31,269 bases of DNA from a virus. Location: the IMG/VR virus record IMGVR_UViG_3300023116_000208, positions 1-31,269 of that record; one strand, given 5' to 3'. Made by a program: the position numbers and the translations under genes. A model generated the notes under the pieces. The model searched no databases and was not told where the DNA came from. It worked only from the letters and a program-made list of their open reading frames with translations. This document shows, piece after piece, positions 14,398 through 20,620 of this stretch (positions are counted from its first letter, which is position 1; each line of letters starts with the position of its first letter).

Positions 14398-14417
14398 ACA
14401 TAGCACATAGTCTATGT
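14398..14417. promoter_or_regulatory. Operator-like repeats at the initiator promoter
   Basis: ACATAG occurs at 14398-14403 and 14405-14410, and its complement CTATGT at 14412-14417, three half-sites at a 7-bp period. The last two form a perfect 6+1+6 palindrome. They begin at the -10 and run over the transcription start of the minus promoter, where a repressor would block the initiator operon. The HTH protein encoded at 15108 is one candidate ligand. Confidence 0.45.
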
Positions 14418-14445
14418 ATATATATATATGTGATTATCGCGTCAA
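14417..14445 (-). promoter_or_regulatory. Promoter for the initiator/helicase loader operon
   Basis: TTGACG (14440-14445) and TATATA (14417-14422) on the minus strand with a 17-bp spacer resemble a sigma-70 promoter. It would start about 45 bp before the initiator ATG. Repeated TA steps around the -10 leave the exact hexamer open. Confidence 0.55.
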
Positions 14446-14490
14446 GAAATATTATTATAAAAAAGTTTTTTATTTTTTTTAAAAAAAGAT

Positions 14491-14520
14491 TTGACATATA
14501 AAAAAGATTATGTTTATAGT
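14491..14520 (+). promoter_or_regulatory. Promoter for the plus-strand early operon
   Basis: A consensus -35 TTGACA (14491-14496) with TATAGT (14515-14520) at 18-bp spacing; a TTATAG shift gives 17 bp. A- and T-tracts at 14459-14488 just upstream resemble an UP element or bent DNA. Transcription would begin near 14527, giving a leader of about 50 nt before the first ATG. Confidence 0.65.
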
Positions 14521-14546
14521 TAATCATCACCAGGCGGCAACGTCAT

Positions 14547-14579
14547 TAACACAAACACTCTAAGGAGAGACAACATGAA
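14547..14579 (+). repeat. Repeated translation leader, copy 1
   Basis: A 33-nt segment holding ACACAAACACT, the ribosome-binding site CTAAGGAGAGACAAC and the ATGAA start, present again at 14854-14886 with one mismatch (T for C). It lies just before the first gene of the early operon. Confidence 0.85.
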
Positions 14580-14856
14580 TAACAGAGAAGCGACACATCA
14601 AGAAGTATCTAGCATGCTTAACTTTCTAAGATCATCAAGACCTACATTCTCATTAAATGATTTTGTTAATCAAGATGTATTACAAGACTTAAGCTTTTTT
14701 TATGATCAAGACTTTACTTGTGACTCTGCTATTGATTTCTTGCTTTCATTTCCAAGTAACGACTGGCTATTCATTGTTAATGAGAGTGGCCTTATCAATA
14801 TTGATAAACTATGCATTTGGGCTAGACTTAGCTTTAGAGATGCACTTACAAAATAA
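14575..14856 (+). CDS. Small protein of unknown function, first gene of early operon
   Basis: A 93-residue protein with no recognised motif. It is neutral to acidic with a polar N-terminus (MNNREATHQEVSSMLNFL) and a helical C-terminal half (SAIDFLLSFPSNDWLFIVNE, KLCIWARLSFRDAL). It has no signal peptide or membrane segment. AAGGAG precedes the ATG at good spacing, and its 33-nt leader is duplicated before the next gene. It is first after a strong promoter, a typical position for small host-takeover proteins, but no function can be assigned. Confidence 0.75.
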   Translation: MNNREATHQEVSSMLNFLRSSRPTFSLNDFVNQDVLQDLSFFYDQDFTCDSAIDFLLSFPSNDWLFIVNESGLINIDKLCIWARLSFRDALTK

Positions 14857-14886
14857 CACAAACACCCTAAGGAGAGACAACATGAA
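14854..14886 (+). repeat. Repeated translation leader, copy 2
   Basis: Second copy of the 33-nt leader (32 of 33 bases identical to 14547-14579). Its first three bases are the TAA stop of the preceding gene, so the repeat is the whole intergenic segment plus the next start codon. Confidence 0.85.
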
Positions 14887-15121
14887 CTTCTCATTAATTG
14901 ATACATTTGAGGACCCAGCAACAAAAGAGATCTTTGAGATTACTCAGATTTTAGAATATAAATTATATAATGGAGATCCAAGTTGCGAAGCAATGACATA
15001 TTTATATGTTCTTTCAGGCAATCATGCCACAGTAAGGGAACTATTTCACTACGAACTCATCCAGCTTATTAACAGTGACAATTTAATCGCTACTAAGGGA
15101 AAACAAAATGTTAAAAAATAA
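14882..15121 (+). CDS. Small acidic protein of unknown function
   Basis: A 79-residue protein starting MNFSLIDTFEDPATKEIFEI, predicted mostly helical and acidic, with a basic Lys-rich end. I recognise no family. I chose ATG 14882 because the duplicated AAGGAG leader lies directly before it. The gene overlaps the following HTH gene by 14 bp. Its sequence is not obviously related to that of its upstream neighbour despite the shared leader. Confidence 0.75.
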   Translation: MNFSLIDTFEDPATKEIFEITQILEYKLYNGDPSCEAMTYLYVLSGNHATVRELFHYELIQLINSDNLIATKGKQNVKK

Positions 15122-15305
15122 AATCAAATCAGAGCTAGCTATTAAAGGCTTAACCATGATTCAGCTAGCAGAGCATATGGGATTAACTTCTAGCGAGTTA
15201 ACTAACTTACTAAAAAGAGATATGAGAATGACTAGTGCGTTAAGACTAGCTAACTCTCACTATGCCTTAACTGGCGTACAGCTTACACTAGGAGACTTTA
15301 AATAA
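15108..15305 (+). CDS. Small helix-turn-helix protein (XRE/Cro-like)
   Basis: A 65-residue protein that is almost entirely one HTH domain: KSELAIKGLTMIQLAEHMGL then TSSELTNLLKRDMRMTSALRL, the pattern of Cro/C1-type repressors and of the plasmid HigA-type family. It could regulate the divergent promoter region about 0.7 kb upstream, where operator-like repeats lie. The start has AAGGG upstream and overlaps the previous gene; its TAA overlaps the next ATG (TAATG). No C-terminal oligomerisation or cleavage domain is present, so it resembles a Cro more than a full repressor. Confidence 0.7.
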   Translation: MLKNKIKSELAIKGLTMIQLAEHMGLTSSELTNLLKRDMRMTSALRLANSHYALTGVQLTLGDFK

Positions 15306-15685
15306 TGCTATATCTTTTAATCATTGCTTTAATAGCCCTAGCTCTTATGAGCTATCAAGATGTTACTGATTATTCTACTATAAAAGTAAGCAAGTATTCT
15401 AAGCAATTACAACATGATGTAGTGCTAGCACTATTTAAAACTATGCAACATTTAGAGCGGGTGCATGATGAGGATATACAGCACCTAATTAACATGAATG
15501 TACTTAATAAAATTAAAATTGAAGAACAAGCAGAGCAGCTACTTTTTACATGGGGTGAATTCCCTGGTGAGAAGCTAGACTTAGATGCCCGTGACTTCTC
15601 ACACCTTGTTAATGTCTATTCTGAATTCGTGCGAGGCACAGATGATGATTACATTAAACACTTAATTAACACACTATACCACTAA
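15305..15685 (+). CDS. Small membrane-anchored protein of unknown function
   Basis: A 126-residue protein with an N-terminal hydrophobic segment (LYLLIIALIALALMS, residues 2-16) that is probably a signal anchor, followed by a soluble helical part rich in His, Glu and Asp (QHLERVHDEDIQHLINMNVL, TDDDYIKHLINTL). The soluble part probably faces the cytoplasm or periplasm; orientation cannot be told. It overlaps the HTH gene by one base. No family recognised. An early membrane protein in this position could be a superinfection-exclusion or host-modifying factor, but nothing in the sequence shows it. Confidence 0.7.
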   Translation: MLYLLIIALIALALMSYQDVTDYSTIKVSKYSKQLQHDVVLALFKTMQHLERVHDEDIQHLINMNVLNKIKIEEQAEQLLFTWGEFPGEKLDLDARDFSHLVNVYSEFVRGTDDDYIKHLINTLYH

Positions 15686-15695
15686 GGAGTAACTT

Positions 15696-16634
15696 ATGTT
15701 TACACAAGATCAAGAGACTTTAATCTCAGCACTATCTAAAAATCAAAAAGACTATCATGATAATAAAGTGGCGTTCGCTACCTTTGGGCACTTTTATAAT
15801 GGTAATGTAGCTATCACGCTAGCCCATACTTATGTAATTAGTGGCAAGCCCGCACTTAATGCAGATGCTATGGCGGGTATCGTACTTGGCTATCGTGATA
15901 ATAACAATACTAAAGTATGTGGCTATATCCGCATTATTGAGCTTAATGATAACGTATGCACACTGGGCACTAAGCGTAGAGATGAACTAGACTTTGATAT
16001 ACCAGAGCATACATGGTCTTTTACTATTGCAGATGCTAAGGCACGCGGCTTATTGAATAATAGGGCATGGAAGACTATGCCTAAAAATATGCTGCATAAG
16101 AGATGCTTAACAGCTTTACTACGTGCTTTTTACTCAGACATCATAGGCCAAACTTATAGCCCTGATGAGCTCGCAGAAATGAATGATAAATTATCAGACG
16201 CAGAGAAAGATAAAATCATATTTCAAAGTGTAGAGGGTGAGCGTGTACCAAGTAACCCGCCGCCGTCTGTGCCACCCGCACCCGCACCCGCACCCGCACA
16301 GCGTCAAGTGATGGCTAAGCCTTACTTCATTAGCGTTACATCTAATGCAGATGATTTAGACGTAGGCACCTTAAGTGAGGATAAACAAATAGCACTAGCT
16401 GAGGAGTTAGACACCATCTTACTAGAAACTGTTTACGCAGATAACACACTAGCACATCTAGAGACTGCTATAGAGCGTATGAGATGCGAGGCATTTTATA
16501 GTACGTGCTTAGCTGCTAAAGGCATTACTAATGCTAATGCGTTAAATGATATTAAAGAATATATCGCTGTGGGTGATCCTAACGACTGGGCACTATTTGA
16601 TTTAATCATGCAGTATCATGCATCTAAGATGTAA
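15696..16634 (+). CDS. RecT-like ssDNA-annealing recombinase (probable)
   Basis: A 312-residue protein. Residues ~40-155 follow a pattern of phage RecT-like annealing proteins: ISGKPALNADAMAGIVLGYR, a Cys-Gly-Tyr strand, then TWSFTIADAKARGLLNNRAW, KTMPKNMLHKRCLTALLRAF and YSDIIGQTYSPDELAEM (aromatic/Gly-Leu, P-x-x-M-L-x-x-R, then D-x-x-G-x-Y-x-P-E-E/D). A Pro/Ala linker (~188-203, encoded by CACCCG repeats) joins it to a separate helical C-terminal domain. It would anneal homologous single strands in replication. No exonuclease partner is in the window. The family call rests on motif memory, not a search. GGAG precedes the ATG. Confidence 0.6.
   Translation: MFTQDQETLISALSKNQKDYHDNKVAFATFGHFYNGNVAITLAHTYVISGKPALNADAMAGIVLGYRDNNNTKVCGYIRIIELNDNVCTLGTKRRDELDFDIPEHTWSFTIADAKARGLLNNRAWKTMPKNMLHKRCLTALLRAFYSDIIGQTYSPDELAEMNDKLSDAEKDKIIFQSVEGERVPSNPPPSVPPAPAPAPAQRQVMAKPYFISVTSNADDLDVGTLSEDKQIALAEELDTILLETVYADNTLAHLETAIERMRCEAFYSTCLAAKGITNANALNDIKEYIAVGDPNDWALFDLIMQYHASKM
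16273..16296 (+). repeat. CACCCG hexanucleotide tandem repeat
   Basis: Four perfect copies of CACCCG in frame, encoding alternating Pro and Ala in the linker of the RecT-like protein. Such a tract can change length by slippage without shifting the frame. Confidence 0.85.
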
Positions 16635-16638
16635 TTAA

Positions 16639-16681
16639 ATAGCGTGGGCTTTCATTACTAAACAACTAGCACCCACGCTAT
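16639..16681. terminator. 10-bp hairpin after the early operon
   Basis: ATAGCGTGGG (16639-16648) and CCCACGCTAT (16672-16681) form a perfect stem around a 23-nt loop, six bases after the RecT-like stop. There is no T-tract, so it may act as a 3'-end stabiliser or as a terminator needing other factors rather than a classic intrinsic one. Confidence 0.45.
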
Positions 16682-16690
16682 GTGTATACT

Positions 16691-16800
16691 AGCCTCCCCC
16701 TGGCTTAATTGCATTATAGTCATAGCAAAATCTAAAAGATAAGGGCCTACCTATGACTAGCTGGGGGCACCTTGCTAAAAGGAGAAACAAGGGCAAAAGG
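16691..16800 (+). other. Structured intergenic segment, possible noncoding RNA
   Basis: This non-coding stretch between two convergent genes holds nested pairings: TAGTCATAG (16717-16725) with CTATGACTA (16751-16759), CCCCC (16696-16700) with GGGGG (16763-16767), a small hairpin AGCC/GGCT whose loop is that C-run (16691-16705), and CCTTG (16770-16774) with CAAGG (16788-16792). The C-run could therefore form a pseudoknot. An AAAAGGAG at 16777-16784 has no ATG near enough to use it. No known riboswitch or ribozyme consensus was recognised. Confidence 0.35.
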
Positions 16801-16833
16801 ACATATCTAATCTTATTGCCATTTATAAACTTA

Positions 16834-16856
16834 TTTTAATTGATTGTCAATTAAAA
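16834..16856. repeat. Inverted repeat over the nrdJ stop codon
   Basis: TTTTAATTGA and TCAATTAAAA are perfect 10-base complements around 3 nt, covering the end of nrdJ. The stem is AT-only apart from one G-C pair per arm and lacks a clear T-tract beyond it, so it is a weak candidate for a terminator. Confidence 0.4.
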
Positions 16857-18866
16857 AGTTAATTCACACTTGCCACCGCTACAAGCGGGCTCTAGTGTAG
16901 GGCTTTCACCCTCCCCCCGCTTATTTAAATCTACCTCATCCCAGTTAATAGCCGCTAGATCATTCCATAGCTTAGCACTATCTGTGCCATCTACTACCGT
17001 CTGATAAGGGGCCATGTTATACATGTGATCACCTACATAGCTAAGCAGTGCCACCCCTCTTAATGACTCTCTATTATTCCATATGAACTGCGTTACCTCT
17101 GGCCATTCATTCTCCTTAACTGTACATGTATTACTAACATTATGCGTGAGGCCCTCTACTCTACTCTGTACACTACCAGGTGCTACCCAGTTTTCATAGA
17201 CTAGCTTAACGCGTTCTAAGTGATTAAGTGCTGTGTCATCTTCTCTAGTGATGCTACCCTCAGGTGCAGAGCATGCAAACTGTACTATACCCGTGTGCTC
17301 ATCTAAATCAACACAAGCCGCAGGCACCTTGGCTAGTAGCTCATCCCAGATAGGATTAACTTTACTAAGACGCATACGCCTTATATATTTCTTAGCGTGA
17401 TGTGGATGGATGCCCGCAGATATACCGCCCGCCACTGTGGATGTATTACCACTGGGCTTTATGCAAGTTGTGCGGCTAGCATAGTTAACTCTAAACACAT
17501 CAGAGTACTGTGTATTAAAAGCATTCACTATAGCAGCCCCCGCCCTTAAAATCTCAGCATCAAATGAAATAGGATTCTCACACATGCCCGTTAGGCTTAC
17601 GCCTATTAGAGCCTCTTGTGCTATGATGCGTCTAGACGTATGTGCTAGATAGCCCGCGTTTAAATAGCTTGCTTGCAATGTACCTATGATGGATGCCGCC
17701 TTACACGCCTCTAAGAAATCATATCTAGTTTTATTTCTAGCCATATTGATCTCAGTTAAGTTACATGCCTGCCACCCGTGGTGATATGAATAGCCTTTTT
17801 TGCTTTGGTAATATTCCATATTCTCAAGCATATCTATAGTTACATCATCTATAAGGTCACCCTTGCCATCTGTAATGCACAGGCCTAAAAGTCCTATCTC
17901 AGCACATGGATTAGTACCATGATGATCTGACTTAAAAAAAGCTATACCAGGCTCACCCCATTCCTTAGCACTCATTAAAATTTTAGTAGCTAGATGTTTA
18001 TCTTCATTGCCATCTGTCTTAATGCCTGCGCTAATATTCGCATAGGCCCGCTGCCCATTATTTTTCCACCATTCCCCCCGCTTAGCGTTAATCATTTCCT
18101 CATCATCTTTATCAAATATAGCTATACTAGCTGAGCGTCTCACGCCCCCGCTAAGCACTGCCTCAGATAAAAACATGGTAATGTCTAAGCAGTCAATAGG
18201 CCTAAATTTCCTATCTCGTTTAACCATCATTTTTAAATGTGCCCGTATCTTTTCTATAGCAGTCTCAAGCGGCTTATAACCTGGTGACCGCCCGCCACTT
18301 GATATTTTAGCACCTTTGGCCCTGAGTTTACTATAATCAAAATGTGGCTCTGTCTCATATCGTATATCATAGTATGAGCCTAGGCAGTAGCTACTAATAA
18401 GCATCTCTATTGCATTAGCCCACCCCTCTATATTATCTGCTATTATATGAGTCTGCGGGGGGCGTTTATTTAATGTCTCCTCTGAGATCATAAAAGGCAA
18501 TTTATTAGTGTGCTTTTTACGTATGCTAAAGCCTGTGCCACATCCGCTAAGTAATAACCAGAATGCCTCTGGAAAAAATCTTATTCTATTACATGTCGAG
18601 TAAGTACAATTATAGATTCTCATGTTGTTACGCTCAATAGCCCGCCCGCCAAATTGCATGGACCGCTGAGAGGGAAACACACGCTTATTATATACGAACT
18701 CAAAAGCCCACTCTATAGACTCCTGTGCCTCATCACTATATTTAAATTTATTCAAGTGCATAGCCTTAACTCTATCCACTGCTTCTGCCCACGTCTCACG
18801 CCCTGTGCTTGTTTCTTTAGCGTACTGAGCCGCAAAAGATACGCGGCCTAAAATCTCATTCTGCAT
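16851..18866 (-). CDS. nrdJ: Adenosylcobalamin-dependent class II ribonucleotide reductase
   Basis: The 671-residue product matches monomeric class II RNR. FPSQRSMQFGG at 64-74 and NCTYSTCN at 86-93 fit the N-terminal part; NPCAE at 319-323 holds the active-site Cys and Glu of the finger loop; the C-terminus has CSGGKC (C662-x4-C667), the mobile redox pair that reloads the active site. It reduces ribonucleotides to deoxyribonucleotides using cobalamin, which the host must supply or import. The ATG at 18866 has GAGG 8 nt upstream. It is transcribed away from the thymidylate genes and alone on its segment, after the membrane-protein genes. Length is slightly below the Lactobacillus enzyme (about 740). 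Confidence 0.93.
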   Translation of the reverse strand: MQNEILGRVSFAAQYAKETSTGRETWAEAVDRVKAMHLNKFKYSDEAQESIEWAFEFVYNKRVFPSQRSMQFGGRAIERNNMRIYNCTYSTCNRIRFFPEAFWLLLSGCGTGFSIRKKHTNKLPFMISEETLNKRPPQTHIIADNIEGWANAIEMLISSYCLGSYYDIRYETEPHFDYSKLRAKGAKISSGGRSPGYKPLETAIEKIRAHLKMMVKRDRKFRPIDCLDITMFLSEAVLSGGVRRSASIAIFDKDDEEMINAKRGEWWKNNGQRAYANISAGIKTDGNEDKHLATKILMSAKEWGEPGIAFFKSDHHGTNPCAEIGLLGLCITDGKGDLIDDVTIDMLENMEYYQSKKGYSYHHGWQACNLTEINMARNKTRYDFLEACKAASIIGTLQASYLNAGYLAHTSRRIIAQEALIGVSLTGMCENPISFDAEILRAGAAIVNAFNTQYSDVFRVNYASRTTCIKPSGNTSTVAGGISAGIHPHHAKKYIRRMRLSKVNPIWDELLAKVPAACVDLDEHTGIVQFACSAPEGSITREDDTALNHLERVKLVYENWVAPGSVQSRVEGLTHNVSNTCTVKENEWPEVTQFIWNNRESLRGVALLSYVGDHMYNMAPYQTVVDGTDSAKLWNDLAAINWDEVDLNKRGEGESPTLEPACSGGKCELTF

Positions 18867-18887
18867 AGTTGATACCTCTGATAGTTA

Positions 18888-18906
18888 TAGGGGTGTCTAG
18901 CTAGAC
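18888..18906. promoter_or_regulatory. Palindrome in the nrdJ leader
   Basis: GTCTAGCTAGAC at 18895-18906 is a perfect 12-bp palindrome 29 bp before the nrdJ ATG. ACACCCCTA (minus strand, 18888-18896) overlaps it and recurs upstream of the nuclease-like gene (10465-10473). The remaining ~75 bp before the next gene show no convincing promoter. Either element could be a binding site, but nothing confirms it. Confidence 0.3.
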
Positions 18907-18940
18907 TATGAGATTAGCACCTTAGATTCAATTATTAAAT

Positions 18941-19177
18941 TTAGTCTTTTTTTAATAGCGTCTCTAATCTAGTTAAAGATTGCTGTATTAAATCTAGCTT
19001 GCTTTCTATCGTTTGGAATCTTGACTCGTTAGCCCTAGCCTGCTCTTCTAAGCTAGCTACCTTTTGTTTTAGCTTGCCTAATTCCTCTGCATTGGCTAAC
19101 TTATCTTTCATAAAAGAAAAGTAAGCTAGTATTACACCTGCTATGCTTGCTATGCTTGCTAAGCTATTATAGTCCAT
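18941..19177 (-). CDS. Small membrane-anchored coiled-coil protein
   Basis: A 78-residue protein with an N-terminal hydrophobic segment (LASIASIAGVILAYFSFM, residues 6-23) and a long amphipathic helix (residues ~24-76) with heptad spacing of Leu and Ala (LGKLKQKVASLEEQARANES; LDLIQQSLTRLETLLKK). This is the plan of small XhlA-like hemolysin/holin accessory and other phage envelope proteins. GGAG precedes the ATG. It is divergent from the Cys-ladder pair and its ATG lies 24 bp from theirs. Function cannot be fixed; a lysis-accessory role fits its neighbours. Confidence 0.65.
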   Translation of the reverse strand: MDYNSLASIASIAGVILAYFSFMKDKLANAEELGKLKQKVASLEEQARANESRFQTIESKLDLIQQSLTRLETLLKKD

Positions 19178-19201
19178 CTTTCTAACTCCATGAGGTTTAT
19201 T

Positions 19202-19537
19202 ATGTCATTAGATACTTTTAGCATATCATCATTAAGCAATAAAATATATATGATAATCGGGGGCGTGTGGCTTCTCTCGTTAATCTTTGCATATAGTATG
19301 GGCGTTAAAGAGGGCTTTATACCTAAGCATATACAGTGTAAAGATAATATGGATATGCTAGCACAGTGTAAAAAAGATAAAGCTGATCAGCAAAAAGTAT
19401 GCACTAGTGATTTAATTAAATGTCAAGCTGAGTGCAAGATAAATACTTGTGAGTCCGTATGTACTGATAAAGTTAAGAATGCACTAGATAGCTATAAGCG
19501 TTTACTCGTAGACTTAAAGTGTGGTAGTGCTAAATGA
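19202..19537 (+). CDS. Cys-rich membrane-anchored protein 1 (possible spanin-type)
   Basis: A 111-residue protein with an N-terminal signal anchor (IYMIIGGVWLLSLIFAYS, residues ~15-32) and a soluble part with eight Cys. Four have spacing C56-x10-C67-x6-C74-x3-C78, identical to the next protein, followed by C83-x3-C87 and C107. The region is helical and charged, so the Cys could lie along a coiled coil and form disulfides in the periplasm. The start at 19202 is preferred over 19190 because GAGG lies 6 nt upstream. It overlaps the next gene by ATGA. Two tiny overlapping envelope genes suggest a spanin pair, but the second lacks a lipobox, so this is tentative. Confidence 0.6.
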   Translation: MSLDTFSISSLSNKIYMIIGGVWLLSLIFAYSMGVKEGFIPKHIQCKDNMDMLAQCKKDKADQQKVCTSDLIKCQAECKINTCESVCTDKVKNALDSYKRLLVDLKCGSAK

Positions 19538-19959
19538 ATGCTATCATGATCCCCATCTTTTTATTTAGTTCACTTGTTACGGGTATACAGGTAGCACCTG
19601 ATAAAGTGATAGATAGTACTGTTATCATGAGCGGCACCAAAGCTGATAATGATTATTTAGCATTTACCGCTGATAAGTTTATTTTGCTTAAGACACTAGT
19701 AGAAGCCAAGGCTAATAACTGCCAAGCTGCTATTAAAGATAGTATAGCAGTGTGTCAATATCAGCTAGATACATGCCACAGTACATGCGATAGTAACCCA
19801 GATTACTATAAGCAGACTATACGCATGCTAAGTGATGAGGTAGAGAGTAAGAAGCGTACTATTAAACGTCTCAATACTAATAACACTATACTTAAATATG
19901 TAGCTATAGCAGCGGGTACTGTAGCACTTAGCACTAGTGCATATATTATTATTAAATAA
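19534..19959 (+). CDS. Cys-rich membrane protein 2, partner of the preceding gene
   Basis: A 141-residue protein with an N-terminal hydrophobic segment (IMIPIFLFSSLVTG), a soluble helical centre and a C-terminal membrane helix (LKYVAIAAGTVALSTSAYII, then IK). Its Cys residues C63, C74, C81 and C85 repeat the C-x10-C-x6-C-x3-C spacing of the preceding protein exactly. The N-terminal segment may be a signal peptide, giving a periplasmic loop anchored by the C-terminal helix. There is no lipobox Cys near the N-terminus. The gene ends at 19959 and directly abuts the stop of the convergent gene at 19960. The pair is likely co-translated. Confidence 0.6.
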   Translation: MNAIMIPIFLFSSLVTGIQVAPDKVIDSTVIMSGTKADNDYLAFTADKFILLKTLVEAKANNCQAAIKDSIAVCQYQLDTCHSTCDSNPDYYKQTIRMLSDEVESKKRTIKRLNTNNTILKYVAIAAGTVALSTSAYIIIK

Positions 19960-20241
19960 TTATTTATCTCTATCTTTAGTGGCTTCTAGTTTTGCTACTT
20001 GCACTTTCATATTATTTACTTCTTCCCATATTTTTACCCGCCCCTCTTTACAGTGATTAGAGCAAGCTACTACCGCATTATGCACTTGATCTAGTTGTTT
20101 ATCTTGCACTGTATTTAATTGCTCAGCATTAGAAAGCTGCCTCTTGATCTCGCTAAGTGTGTTTGATATGTACCACACCACGGCTATAATAGTGCCTACA
20201 AAGCTGCATACTTGTATGATCATATCATTACTTATATTCAT
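19960..20241 (-). CDS. Small membrane-anchored coiled-coil protein with CxxxC
   Basis: A 93-residue protein with an N-terminal membrane segment (MIIQVCSFVGTIIAVVWYIS, residues 7-26) and a heptad-like helix (LSEIKRQLSNAEQLNTVQDK), then C60-x3-C64 and a second helical part. The plan (one N-terminal membrane helix plus coiled coil) is like the protein at 18941-19177. The C-x3-C echoes the ladder of its convergent neighbours. It lies 4 bp downstream of the structural gene at 20246 and ends with no gap against the plus-strand pair. Possible roles are lysis accessory or envelope anchoring; unproven. Confidence 0.65.
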   Translation of the reverse strand: MNISNDMIIQVCSFVGTIIAVVWYISNTLSEIKRQLSNAEQLNTVQDKQLDQVHNAVVACSNHCKEGRVKIWEEVNNMKVQVAKLEATKDRDK

Positions 20242-20245
20242 AGCA

Positions 20246-20605
20246 TTATCTCAGTGTAATAGTTACCAGGTCACCTGCTACCCGTGGTGATGCGTCTATA
20301 AAATTATGCCAAATGATGCCGCACGAACTCATGTTATTATCAACATAAACGCCGCCATTTTCTACGGCAATAAAGCCGCCATTCTCTACTATGTCGCGTG
20401 AAGCTTTAGCTAATACTTGCCCCTGTACTTGACCTTTTACATAGTAAGTGCCAGGTGCGTTAGCATTCTCTATAGCATCATTCATAGCTACATAAACGGG
20501 GGTATTCATATTGCTAGCTTTAATATAATAATTTGAGTTAGCATCATATGCTAATACATCACCCTTTAAGATGTCACTAGCACATTTTAATTTAATCCAA
20601 GACAT
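20246..20605 (-). CDS. Beta-rich structural protein, decoration-like
   Basis: A 119-residue protein with patterns resembling small decoration proteins: LKGDVLAYDANSNYYIKAS, then VYVAMNDAIENANAPGTYYV and VQGQVLAKASRDI. The K-G-D-V-L ... P-V-x-V-A repeat resembles the decoration protein at 2401 and a domain within the large fibre (SKGDVVYISGVSGGVPVV). It is not recognised by name. GAGG precedes the ATG. It lies in the fibre region, so it may sit on fibres or virion surface rather than the capsid. Confidence 0.55.
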   Translation of the reverse strand: MSWIKLKCASDILKGDVLAYDANSNYYIKASNMNTPVYVAMNDAIENANAPGTYYVKGQVQGQVLAKASRDIVENGGFIAVENGGVYVDNNMSSCGIIWHNFIDASPRVAGDLVTITLR

Positions 20606-20620
20606 TTTTTAACCTCTTTT

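Noticed and set aside
14425-14438. Shared 14-mer TATATGTGATTATC with 6396-6409 (opposite strand)
   Set aside because: Both are intergenic, but a few shared AT-rich 14-mers are expected by chance in a window this size, and promoter context differs.
16691-16800. tRNA or cobalamin riboswitch next to nrdJ
   Set aside because: No cloverleaf, T-loop GTTC or B12 box is visible, and the segment is downstream of nrdJ, not in its leader.
19202-19959. Classical Rz/Rz1 spanin pair
   Set aside because: The second protein has no lipobox Cys and carries a C-terminal membrane helix, so only a spanin-like role is suggested.
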